Shown piece after piece: positions 1 to 8,124 of a stretch of DNA of 64,000 bases. The notes below the pieces were generated by a model, which made no database searches, was not told where the DNA came from, and was given only the letters and a program-made list of their open reading frames with translations. The stretch is from Sphingobium trunci (GTDB lineage Bacteria > Pseudomonadota > Alphaproteobacteria > Sphingomonadales > Sphingomonadaceae): contig NZ_JAKUJY010000018.1 in NCBI RefSeq assembly GCF_022664535.1, positions 1 through 64,000 of the forward strand, given 5' to 3'. Position numbers and translations under genes: made by a program. Position 1 is the first letter of the stretch, and each line of letters begins with the position of its first letter.

Positions 1-660
1 GTCGTCCGGACCATTGAGCGAGGGGCGCTTGGAAATGACGTTGATCGCACCTCCGGTCGTGTTCTTGCCCCAGAGCGTACCCTGTGGCCCGCGCAGCACT
101 TCCACACGCTCCAGATCGAATAACGGCAAGCCGGTGGCGCTGGAGTTGCTGATATAGACATCATCGAGATAGAAGCCCACCGGATTGGCAAGGTCGAGCT
201 GTTGCTGCCCCGCCCCCACGCCGCGAATCCACCAGCGCGGGCGGCCATGCTGCTGCGTGCCCGCCGATGCATTGGGGACATAGTTCAGCACTTCGTTCGC
301 CGAGCGGCCGAGGCCTCCTATCGAGAAGAGGTCCTTGTCCAAGGCGGTGACGGCGACGGGCACATCCTGCAGACGCTCTTCGCGGCGCTGCGCGGTGACG
401 ACGATGCCCGCCCCGGAATCGGCGTCCGCCGCATCGGCCGGGACGGCACTATCGGCTGATGCTGCAGGGGCGGCGTTGTTGCTAGCAAGAGCGGCCGGTA
501 TCTGTCCCGCTGCCAGCAGGGCGAAGGCGCTGGGCCCCAATATGCGGCGGCGGGCCCGGGACGAATGGACAGTTTTGGACAAGGAGGTTCCCCCATTTTG
601 TTGAACAAGTCCGCGTTGCGCGCGGATCGGACGGGGAAGCCGTCGCAAATGCTGTGCCAT
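1..660 (-). CDS. TonB-dependent receptor, N-terminal part (cut by window start)
   Basis: Outer-membrane receptor for TonB-driven uptake. Only the N-terminus is present and the frame runs off position 1. After a signal-peptide-like stretch (ILGPSAFALLAAGQIPAALA) come a TonB-box-like segment (IVVTAQRREERLQDVPVAV) and the plug-domain hallmark FDLERVEVLRGPQGTLWGKN. The ATG at 660 gives a long basic leader without a clear Shine-Dalgarno. A TTG at 582, preceded by GGGGGA, gives a more normal signal peptide and may be the true start. An AT-rich stretch just upstream (661-695) is promoter-like. The ligand cannot be told. Confidence 0.85.
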   Translation of the reverse strand, partial: MAQHLRRLPRPIRAQRGLVQQNGGTSLSKTVHSSRARRRILGPSAFALLAAGQIPAALASNNAAPAASADSAVPADAADADSGAGIVVTAQRREERLQDVPVAVTALDKDLFSIGGLGRSANEVLNYVPNASAGTQQHGRPRWWIRGVGAGQQQLDLANPVGFYLDDVYISNSSATGLPLFDLERVEVLRGPQGTLWGKNTTGGAINVISKRPSLNGPDD

Positions 661-678
661 TTTATTAAATATTTGTTT

Positions 679-984
679 TTAAATGATATTTAATGCACCA
701 CTTAGAGGCACTGGTTGAAATTGCACAACCAAGCAGGGCCTTGCTGTTATGTCAGCAACAGCCGAAGGTTCGATGACCTCCATTGGACACGCGATTGACG
801 GCCCTTCCGTTCCGATCCAATGCGCAAAGGTCAGCAAGACCGAGCGCTGAAGATCATCGCGCAACAGATGGGTCGCACGTTCCAAGAAGCAGTAAGCCAG
901 GGAAAGGCTGATCCGCTCGCGGTCGCGCTGCGTTGGACCAACCGCAGACATTGCGGTCTGAAAATCAGAACCCCATAAACTCAT
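679..984 (-). CDS. small hypothetical protein
   Basis: 101 codons with no family recognised. The central part (residues about 15-60) is a plausible amphipathic helical region, including SLAYCFLERATHLLRDDL, and the codon choice looks coding. The ribosome-binding site is weak. It lies between a TonB receptor and an integrase remnant, so it may be cargo or debris of a mobile element. Confidence 0.4.
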   Translation of the reverse strand: MSLWGSDFQTAMSAVGPTQRDRERISLSLAYCFLERATHLLRDDLQRSVLLTFAHWIGTEGPSIACPMEVIEPSAVADITARPCLVVQFQPVPLSGALNII

Positions 985-1094
985 GGACCTATGTGACAGC
1001 TATCGCCGAGCCGATTTTCACATTGGAACAACCCCTTAGTCGGCGGCTGTGTCAGGAACGGGAGTCCCGGACATGAGGGCATTACCAGGCAGGC

Positions 1095-1562
1095 ATGTCC
1101 CGCTTGGCATGTGGCTGTGATTTGGTCAAGATCAGGATAGGGGACCTGATGAGCGCTGGTTCGTTTCGTGATCGCGCCACTGTCATCCAGCAAAAGACTG
1201 GCCGTCCCGTACAATTCGAGATTATGTCCGAGGTACGAACGAGTCTCAAGGCGTGGCTTGATCGGCGCGGCGGGACGATCCACGACTTCGTATTCCCAAG
1301 CAGGATCGATTACCTCGGTTACTTGAGCACACGGCAATATGCGCGCCTCGTCGACGAATGGGTGTCGACGATCGGCCTCGACAGACGAGACTATGGCACA
1401 CACTCGATGCGATGGACCAAGGCAGCGCTGATCTACAAGGCAACGGGCAACCTCCGCGCAGTGCAGATCCTCCTCGGCCATACCGACATCGAGAATACGG
1501 TCCGGTACCTCGGGGTCGATGTGGACGATGCCCTGACACTATCCGAGCGGACCGAAATCTGA
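1095..1562 (+). pseudogene. tyrosine recombinase/integrase, C-terminal fragment
   Basis: About 155 codons that match the catalytic half of a phage-type integrase. The box II motif HSMRWT, then NLRAVQILLGHTDIENTVRY with the conserved LLGHT histidine and the tyrosine nucleophile, are intact. The N-terminal arm- and core-binding domains are absent. Just before Gly-Cys-Asp near residue 6, where this family carries its first catalytic arginine, the residue is Cys (RLACGCDLV). A full integrase is about twice this length, so I read it as an inactive remnant. Confidence 0.7.
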
Positions 1563-1978
1563 CACTTTTACCGACCTTTGATGTCCTCAGAGGTCGGTAA
1601 TCCTCATGATGAACGAAGGGCAGCTTGGGAGCCGCCGCCAAGGCCGTCCGAACGGCAGCTATGTTCGCGGCGGCCGAACAAGTCAGTGATGGCAGCTCCC
1701 GAGCCAACTTACGCCGTTGCGGTGTTACGCATGAACGACCGGATGTTGTGGAAGCTGACATAACGGCTCTCGCCTGATTTTCGTACATCTATGGGATGTC
1801 GGCCCAGGTCGAACCAGTTAACCAGCGTCAGTTTGGCTGAGCATTTGTGATCAGGCCCAAATGGTCTTGAGCAAGCAAGAAACCGAGGCATCGAATAATT
1901 GAACGCCCCTCGCCGATAGAGCAGTTCGCCACCTTGCCAAGGCTGACCGTGACAAGTACTGGTCTCAGGACGCTAGGT
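1563..1978. other. gene-free stretch, no recognisable gene
   Basis: About 400 bp between the integrase remnant and the broken moeA. Short open frames exist on both strands, but none has family motifs, a good ribosome-binding site or convincing codon use. Probably debris left by the mobile element. Confidence 0.5.
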
Positions 1979-3208
1979 TTACGAAGATATCGTAGGCGAC
2001 AAACGGAAAAGCGCGGGTGTGAATTCACCCTCCTGCGCCGGGGGCAGCACCAGCCAGAAATTGGCTTCGACCAACGGGCGCATTCTGTGCGATTGCTGAT
2101 GTCCGAGGATGTGGACATGACACCCATCGGAATTCCAAGTCACCTTGCACCGCAAAAACAGCGTGATGCCCGGTCTCCTGGAGTATTCGGTGGCGAAGGT
2201 CATGCCGGCTTCCGGCCCCATCCCCTGCATGGCCCGCAAAGCCGCAAAAACGAAGAGGCGGAAACCCAGATAGGCGGAAACAGGATTGCCGGGCAGCCCG
2301 AAATACAGGATACCGCCCGGCAGCGTCGCGAACAGGATGGGCTTGCCTGGCCGCATCAGGACGCCATGAAAATGGATCTTCGCCCCAAGTGCGTTCAGTG
2401 CCTGTACGACGCAGTCGCGTTGCCCGACCGAAACGCCTCCGGTGGAGACGATGAGCGACGGCCGATGGTCGATCGCCGCGCGAATGGCCGCAAGCATGGC
2501 GTCGGCGTCATCTCCGACAGGTCGGGCAAGGCACGCTTCTATTCCGGCCTCCCGCGCCTGGGCGGCGATCATCGGGCCGTTGCCGTCATGGATGATCTGG
2601 CCGCGGCGCGGCACGGGTGCTGCGATCAGTTCGTCGCCGGTCGGGATGATTACCATTTGCGGCGTCGCTGTGATGGTGATCGTTTTGATGCCATAGCAAG
2701 CCAGCGCCCCAATCGCCGCGGCATCGATCCGTCTTCCGGCGCGGAAGATCATTTCGCCATTCCGGGCATCCTCACCTTGATGTCGGATGTTCAGGTCCGG
2801 CGCGACTGGCTGCTCGACGACAATATGGTCGACACCGCCGCACGAAAGGAGCGAGGTCCGCTCCAGCGGCAGCACAGTGTCGCAGCTTTCGGGAATTGCC
2901 GCGCCGGTCGTGATGCGCTATACGCCACCTGCGGTCCCATCCGGCAGGTGGCCGGCGAAGGAGGTTCCGTCTACGGTCAGCCGCACCGGGTGATCGCGAG
3001 ATGCGTTACGGGTGCTTTCGGCGGCGAACGCGTAGCCGTCCATCGCCGACATATCGAACAACGGATGGTCGGCCTGCGCTTTGACATCCGCCGCGACGAT
3101 GCCTCCCAAAGCCTGGTCGAGCGGAACAGTCATATGAGGTAACTGGAACGCGTGAAGGCGGATGATAGCAAGCGCCTCCTCAAAGCCAACGCGGTGACCC
3201 TTGGACAC
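1979..3208 (-). pseudogene. moeA: molybdopterin molybdenumtransferase MoeA, interrupted by an amber codon
   Basis: MoeA inserts molybdate into adenylylated molybdopterin in Moco synthesis. The N-terminal part has the family motif PLFDMSAMDGYAF and the C-terminal part has STGGVSVGQRD, LPGNPVSAYLGF and GHQQSHRMRPLVEAN. An in-frame TAG at 2918-2920 interrupts it between GGV and RITTGAAIPESCDTVLPLE. The reading frame is identical on both sides, so this is a nonsense mutation rather than a frameshift. Without the stop the protein would have 409 codons, normal for MoeA. It is the last gene of an operon headed by a molybdopterin enzyme, which explains its presence. It begins 8 bp after the preceding CoA ligase. 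Confidence 0.85.
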
Positions 3209-3216
3209 TTTGCCGC

Positions 3217-4866
3217 CTATCGTCCCTTCTCCCGTAGCATGAAGCGCTGTATTTTACCGCTGGGTGTCTTGGGCAGGCTTTGGGTAAATTCAACGATCCG
3301 GGGATAGGCATGGGCGGCAAGCCGCTTTCGGACAAAAGTCTTCAGTTCCTCGATGAGCGCGTCCGACCCTGAATAATCCCGGTTCAGCACGACGAACGCC
3401 TTGACCAACTCGGTGCGTTCGGGGTCTGGCACGCCGACGACGGCGGCCTCCATGACGGCGGGATGCTCGATCAACGCGCTTTCGACGTCGAACGGGCCGA
3501 TGCGATAGCCAGATGAGGTGATGACATCGTCGGCGCGGCCGATGAAGCTGATGCTGCCGTCCACCTCCCATTCCACTGTGTCGCCTGTGCGATAATAGCC
3601 GCCCCTGATGGCGGGCGTGGCTTGCTGCCAATAGCCGTCGAACCAGAGCAGCGGCGATCGGGCGATGTCGATGGCCAGCTCGCCCGGCTCGTTCGCGCGC
3701 CGTTCGACGCCCTCCTCATCCAGCACCGCCACCCGGTAGCCGGGCATCGCGAACCCGGCCGAACCGATACGAACCGCGTGAGAGAGGCCGTGATGGTTGT
3801 TCACGACCATGCCGGTTTCGGTCTGGCCGTAATGATCGTGCACCGCCACCGCGAGATGGTCGTCGAACCAGCGGATGACTTCGGGGTTCAGCGGTTCGCC
3901 CGCGCTGCTGACCACGCGCAACCTGCCTCTGACCTTCGCGGCCGCCGCGCCGCCTTCGGCCATCAGCAGGCGATAGGCGGTGGGCGATCCGGCAAGGCTG
4001 GTGACACCGAGGTCGGCGATGAGATCATAGGCAGCCTCGGCGGAGAAGGCGCCTTCATACAGAATGGTCGCCCGGCCCAGCAGCAATGGCCCCGTGATCC
4101 CGTAATAGAGGCCATAGGCCCAGCCTGGATCGGCGATGTTCCAGAAACGGTCCTCCGCCCGCAGGTCTATCGCCCAGCGCATATAGGCGCCAATGGCGAG
4201 CAGGGCTTTGAGCGGCACGCCCACACCCTTGGGCAGGCCGGTCGAACCGGACGTCGACATCATCAGGAAGAGATCGTCGCCCGTGCGCATCACGGGCGCG
4301 AAATCGGCGCGCATCTCCGCCACTTCGGTGCCGAAGTCGATATCGCCGGAGATCAGTGGTTCATCGGGCAGGCGGATGGTCGCGACCGGCGGGCATTGCG
4401 CGATGCCGGTCAGCTTCGTGCGATTGGCGCTGTCCGTGACGACCAGCACGGCCTTGCCGATGCCCAGCCGATGTTCGATCGCCTTGGGGCCGAAGGCGGT
4501 GAACAGCGGCTGATAGGCCGCTCCCGCCCGCCAGACGCCCAGGATGGTGGCGACCAGTTCGGCCCTTCGCGGCAGCAGGCCAGCCACGACATCGCCGGGC
4601 TTGACCCCGTGCGCCACCAGCATGTTCGCTACCTGCGCCGACAGGTCGCGCAGTCGGGCGAAGCCATGGTCCTGCCGCGTGCCGTCCGCCGCGATCGTGA
4701 TGAGGGCCAGATTGTCGCCATCGGCATATCGGTCGCAGCATTCCACGCAGGCGTTGATCCCGCCGGACAGACCGCCCAAAAGCCGTGCTTCCTCCTCCGT
4801 AATGGTAAAACTGGCGGCAGTCTCGCTATAGGAGACTTCCGGTGAAGCCGTGTCGCTCGTCATCAA
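3217..4866 (-). CDS. acyl-CoA synthetase (acetyl-CoA synthetase/ACSM-like, AMP-forming)
   Basis: 549-residue ANL-superfamily ligase that activates a carboxylic acid to its CoA thioester through an acyl-AMP. The P-loop signature MMSTSGSTGLPKGVGVP lies near residue 190, the A5 motif DHYGQTETGM near 345, the A7/A8 motif YYRTGDTVEW near 420, and the catalytic lysine motif KTPSGKIQR at the C-terminus. The family placement (acetyl-CoA-synthetase/medium-chain-like rather than FadD-like) rests on WNIADPGWAYGLYYGI. It lies in the operon between the aldehyde dehydrogenase (85-bp gap) and moeA, consistent with activating the acid made by that dehydrogenase. The acid is unknown. Confidence 0.85.
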   Translation of the reverse strand: MMTSDTASPEVSYSETAASFTITEEEARLLGGLSGGINACVECCDRYADGDNLALITIAADGTRQDHGFARLRDLSAQVANMLVAHGVKPGDVVAGLLPRRAELVATILGVWRAGAAYQPLFTAFGPKAIEHRLGIGKAVLVVTDSANRTKLTGIAQCPPVATIRLPDEPLISGDIDFGTEVAEMRADFAPVMRTGDDLFLMMSTSGSTGLPKGVGVPLKALLAIGAYMRWAIDLRAEDRFWNIADPGWAYGLYYGITGPLLLGRATILYEGAFSAEAAYDLIADLGVTSLAGSPTAYRLLMAEGGAAAAKVRGRLRVVSSAGEPLNPEVIRWFDDHLAVAVHDHYGQTETGMVVNNHHGLSHAVRIGSAGFAMPGYRVAVLDEEGVERRANEPGELAIDIARSPLLWFDGYWQQATPAIRGGYYRTGDTVEWEVDGSISFIGRADDVITSSGYRIGPFDVESALIEHPAVMEAAVVGVPDPERTELVKAFVVLNRDYSGSDALIEELKTFVRKRLAAHAYPRIVEFTQSLPKTPSGKIQRFMLREKGR

Positions 4867-4951
4867 ACCCGTTCGTCCTTATATGTCGTCCGCTCCCGGC
4901 GGGACCATGTCCTGGTGCTTCCGCTGCCTCTGCGCATCGAAGATAGTGCGA

Positions 4952-6382
4952 TCAGGGCTGGCGGGCGACGTTCAACGCCTGGATCTGCATGAATTCCTTC
5001 AACCCCTCTTCCGCCTGTTCGACGCCGATGCCCGACTGGCGGAAACCGGCCATCGGGATATGCGGCCCGATGGCAAGATGCTGGTTCACCCAGATCGTCC
5101 CGGTCTCGATGCGGTCGGCGATGGCGAGCGCCCGCTCGGTGCTGGCGGACCAGATCGATCCGCCCAGTCCCTGCGGCGACGCATTTACCCGGTCGACCAC
5201 GGCATCGATGTCGTCGAAGCGGACGATGGGCAGGATTGGCCCGAACTGTTCCTCATCGACGATCTGGTCGCCGTCCGTCACGTCACGCACGATCGCCGGG
5301 GTGATGAAATAGCCGCTGCGCTCCAGCACGTCGCCACCCGCCAATATGGTGCCGTCCATCCTTGCCTGTTCTACGAAAGCCCTGATCTTCTCGAACTGCG
5401 CCCGGTTCTGGATCGGGCCGATCGTCGTTCCCTGCTCCATCCCTTCGCCGACCACCGCCTCCCGCGCCAGCTGCGTCAATTCCCCGCACAGAGCGTCATG
5501 GATCGCGGCATCGACATAGACCCGCTTGATCGCCAGGCAGACCTGACCGCAATTGATAAAGGCGAAAGCGAAAATCTGCCGCGCCACGGAGGACACATCG
5601 ACATCGTCCAGGACGATCGCGGGATCGTTGCCGCCTAATTCCAGCGTCAGGCGCTTGAGCGTGCCCGCCGCGCCCGCCATGATCCTTCGCCCCGTCGCCG
5701 TCGATCCGGTGAAGCTGATCTTCGCGATGTCGGGATGCGTGGTCAGCACTGGGCCAAGGTCATTGTCATCGACCAGTATGTTGACGATGCCCGCCGGGAA
5801 GATGTCGCGGCACAGCGCGCCGATCATCAGCGCCGTCAGCGGCGTGGTCGGCGCGGGTTTCAGGATGACGCTGTTGCCCGCCAGGACGGCGGGCGCGATC
5901 TTCCAGCAGGCGAGCAGCACCGGGAAGTTCCATGCGACGATGCCCGCCACCACGCCCAGCGGGCGATAGCGCACCATCGCCAGTCCTTCCGCATCGTCGC
6001 GGATAGTGCGGCCGGGCAGGTCCAGCGTCGCATAATGGCGAACATAGCCCTCCGCCCACGCGATTTCCCCCTGCGCTTCGGCGAACGGCTTGCCCTGTTC
6101 CCGTGTCAGGGCGCGGGCGAGTTCGTCCGCATGGGCGGCGATGGCGTCCGCGAGTTGAACCAGACAGGCTTGCCGTTCCTCATGCGGGCGGGCGGCCCAT
6201 GCCGGCCAGGCGCTGCGCGCGGCGGCGATCGCACCCTCGGCCTGTGCGGGCGAAGCGCGGGCGACCGACAGGAAGGGCTCTCCCGTCGCCGGATCGATCA
6301 CCGGCAACTGCATCGCGCCTTCGACCAGTTCGCCGTCGATCAACAGGCGCCGTTCCCAGTTTTCCCCGGCGTGGCTCATCAT
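4952..6382 (-). CDS. NAD(P)-dependent aldehyde dehydrogenase
   Basis: Oxidises an aldehyde to the acid. The motifs are the cofactor and substrate loop VAGIVAWNFPVLLACWKI, FTGSTATGRRI, the general base in LELGGNDPAIVL, the catalytic cysteine in NCGQVCLAIKR, and EEQFGPILPI near the C-terminus. An open frame extends further upstream, but the ATG at 6382 has a good Shine-Dalgarno (GGAAGGAGA) and overlaps the stop of the preceding ligase by ATGA, which signals translational coupling. That start gives 476 residues, normal for the family. The operon context suggests it works between a Mo-dependent oxidation and CoA activation. Confidence 0.9.
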   Translation of the reverse strand: MMSHAGENWERRLLIDGELVEGAMQLPVIDPATGEPFLSVARASPAQAEGAIAAARSAWPAWAARPHEERQACLVQLADAIAAHADELARALTREQGKPFAEAQGEIAWAEGYVRHYATLDLPGRTIRDDAEGLAMVRYRPLGVVAGIVAWNFPVLLACWKIAPAVLAGNSVILKPAPTTPLTALMIGALCRDIFPAGIVNILVDDNDLGPVLTTHPDIAKISFTGSTATGRRIMAGAAGTLKRLTLELGGNDPAIVLDDVDVSSVARQIFAFAFINCGQVCLAIKRVYVDAAIHDALCGELTQLAREAVVGEGMEQGTTIGPIQNRAQFEKIRAFVEQARMDGTILAGGDVLERSGYFITPAIVRDVTDGDQIVDEEQFGPILPIVRFDDIDAVVDRVNASPQGLGGSIWSASTERALAIADRIETGTIWVNQHLAIGPHIPMAGFRQSGIGVEQAEEGLKEFMQIQALNVARQP

Positions 6383-8070
6383 GGCATCTCCCTTCCCAAA
6401 GCGGTGTTCCGCGCCATGACGGCCTGCCTCATGGCGGATTTTTGGATTTTCCCGGTGCTCGTCATCGGAAAGTCCGACACGAAATGGACAATGGCCGGAA
6501 TCTTGAAGTAGGCGATCCGCCCGCGGCAATGATCCTGCACGTCGGATGCCGTGAGACGCGCGTTGCCGGTACGCAGCCACACGCAGACCTCCTCGCCATA
6601 ATGGGGATGGGGGACGCCGAATATATGCGCCTCGTCAATGTCGGGATGTGTGCGCAGCAACGCCTCGATCTCGCCGGGGAATATCTTCTCGCCGCCCCGG
6701 ATGATGATGTCCTTCGCCCGTCCGGTAACGCGGACATAGCCGTCCTGGTCCATGGTCGCCAGATCGCCGGACCGTATCCATCCTCCGCCACCGAGGACTT
6801 CGGCGGACAAGTCCTCGTCGCCCCAATAGCCGCTCATCACGCTATAGCCCCGGAACAGGATTTCGCCCGGCTCGCCGACCGGCACCGTGCGGCCGTCGGG
6901 ACCGACGATCTTCGCTTCGACATGATCGTGCACGCGTCCCACCGTCGCCACGCGATGGGCAAGGCTGTCGGCCGGAAGCGTCTGGAAACTGAGCGGGCTG
7001 ACCTCCGTCATGCCATAGCCGATCGTGATCTCGCGCATGTGCATGGCTTCCACCACCCTGGTCATGACCTCGACCGGGCAGGGCGCTCCGGACATGATGC
7101 CCGTGCGCAGCGACGACAGGTCGTGCCTGGCGAAATCGGGATGCGCGAGCTGCGCGATGAACATAGTCGGTACGCCGTGCAGCGCGGTGCAGCGTTCCCG
7201 TTCAATGGCGGCAAGCACCTGCCCCGCGTCGAAGGCTTCGCCAGGCAACACCATGCATGCACCATGCGTGACGCAGGTCAGCACGCCCAGCACCATGCCA
7301 AAACAATGATAGAGCAGCACGGGGATGCACAGTCGGTCGACTGGCGTGAGCTGCATCCGCCGCCCCGAAAAAAAGGCGTTGTTGAGGATATTGTGGTGCG
7401 ACAGGATCGCCCCCTTGGGAATGCCGGTCGTCCCGCAGGTGAACTGGATGTTGATCGGGTCTTCCGGCTGGAGCCGATGGACGAGGGCCGCCAGCACGGC
7501 ATCGCTTTCCGTGGTCGCCATGGCCGCTATGTCGGAAAAGGCAAGATAGCCGTGCGGCGGCGCGTCGGCCATGACGATCAGCCATTCCAGGCTGGGCACC
7601 CGCCCGACGCACACATTGCCCGGCGTATCGGCATGCGGGCTGAAGCCCAGTTCGTTCATCGTGGCCAGATAGTCATGGCCGCGGAAATCGGATGCCAGCA
7701 CCAGGGCGCTGCATTCGACCTTGTTCAGGCAATATTCGAGTTCCTCGGCGCGATAGGCGGGATTGATGTTGACCAGAATCAATCCCGCCTTGGCGCTCGC
7801 GATCTGGGCGATGACCCATTCAAGCCTGTTGGGCGACCAGATGCCGATCCGGTCGCCCGGTTCCAGCCCGAGTTGCAGCAAACCGCTGGCGAACGCATTG
7901 ACCTTTGCCGACAATTGCCGGAAGGTCAGCCGCTCGCCCTGATGCAGCGCCACGATCGCTTCGCGGTCCCCGTGGCGCCGCGCCACCTCATCGAAAGCAT
8001 CGCCGATGGTCTGGTACAGCAGTGGATGATCGGAGGGGCCGGACGCATAGCTTACGGTCATGGATCGCAT
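6379..8070 (-). CDS. AMP-dependent acyl-CoA ligase (FadD-like)
   Basis: 563-residue ANL-superfamily enzyme. Motifs: FTCGTTGIPKGAILSH (P-loop), GYGMTEVSPLSFQ (A5), RSGDLATMDQDGYVRVTGR (A7/A8), and the C-terminal catalytic lysine in TSTGKIQKSAM. The layout resembles fatty-acid or 3-methylmercaptopropionate CoA ligases (a family inference from motif style). It is the first enzyme gene after the TonB receptor and overlaps the aldehyde dehydrogenase by 4 bp. A GC-rich hairpin lies upstream of it. A second start, four codons in (MTVSYASG), is possible. Confidence 0.88.
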   Translation of the reverse strand: MRSMTVSYASGPSDHPLLYQTIGDAFDEVARRHGDREAIVALHQGERLTFRQLSAKVNAFASGLLQLGLEPGDRIGIWSPNRLEWVIAQIASAKAGLILVNINPAYRAEELEYCLNKVECSALVLASDFRGHDYLATMNELGFSPHADTPGNVCVGRVPSLEWLIVMADAPPHGYLAFSDIAAMATTESDAVLAALVHRLQPEDPINIQFTCGTTGIPKGAILSHHNILNNAFFSGRRMQLTPVDRLCIPVLLYHCFGMVLGVLTCVTHGACMVLPGEAFDAGQVLAAIERERCTALHGVPTMFIAQLAHPDFARHDLSSLRTGIMSGAPCPVEVMTRVVEAMHMREITIGYGMTEVSPLSFQTLPADSLAHRVATVGRVHDHVEAKIVGPDGRTVPVGEPGEILFRGYSVMSGYWGDEDLSAEVLGGGGWIRSGDLATMDQDGYVRVTGRAKDIIIRGGEKIFPGEIEALLRTHPDIDEAHIFGVPHPHYGEEVCVWLRTGNARLTASDVQDHCRGRIAYFKIPAIVHFVSDFPMTSTGKIQKSAMRQAVMARNTALGREMP

Positions 8071-8082
8071 CTTGTCTGTGGT

Positions 8083-8115
8083 GAGCCGGGGCGAACGGCT
8101 TCCTCGCCCCGGTTC
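8083..8115 (-). terminator. intercistronic GC-rich hairpin after TonB receptor gene
   Basis: GAGCCGGGGCGA pairs with TCGCCCCGGTTC across a 9-base loop (one G-U pair). It lies just after the receptor stop codon and before the CoA ligase. No U-tract follows, so it may give partial termination or protect the 3' end of the upstream mRNA, not a full stop. Confidence 0.5.
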
Positions 8116-8124
8116 TCATTGCTG

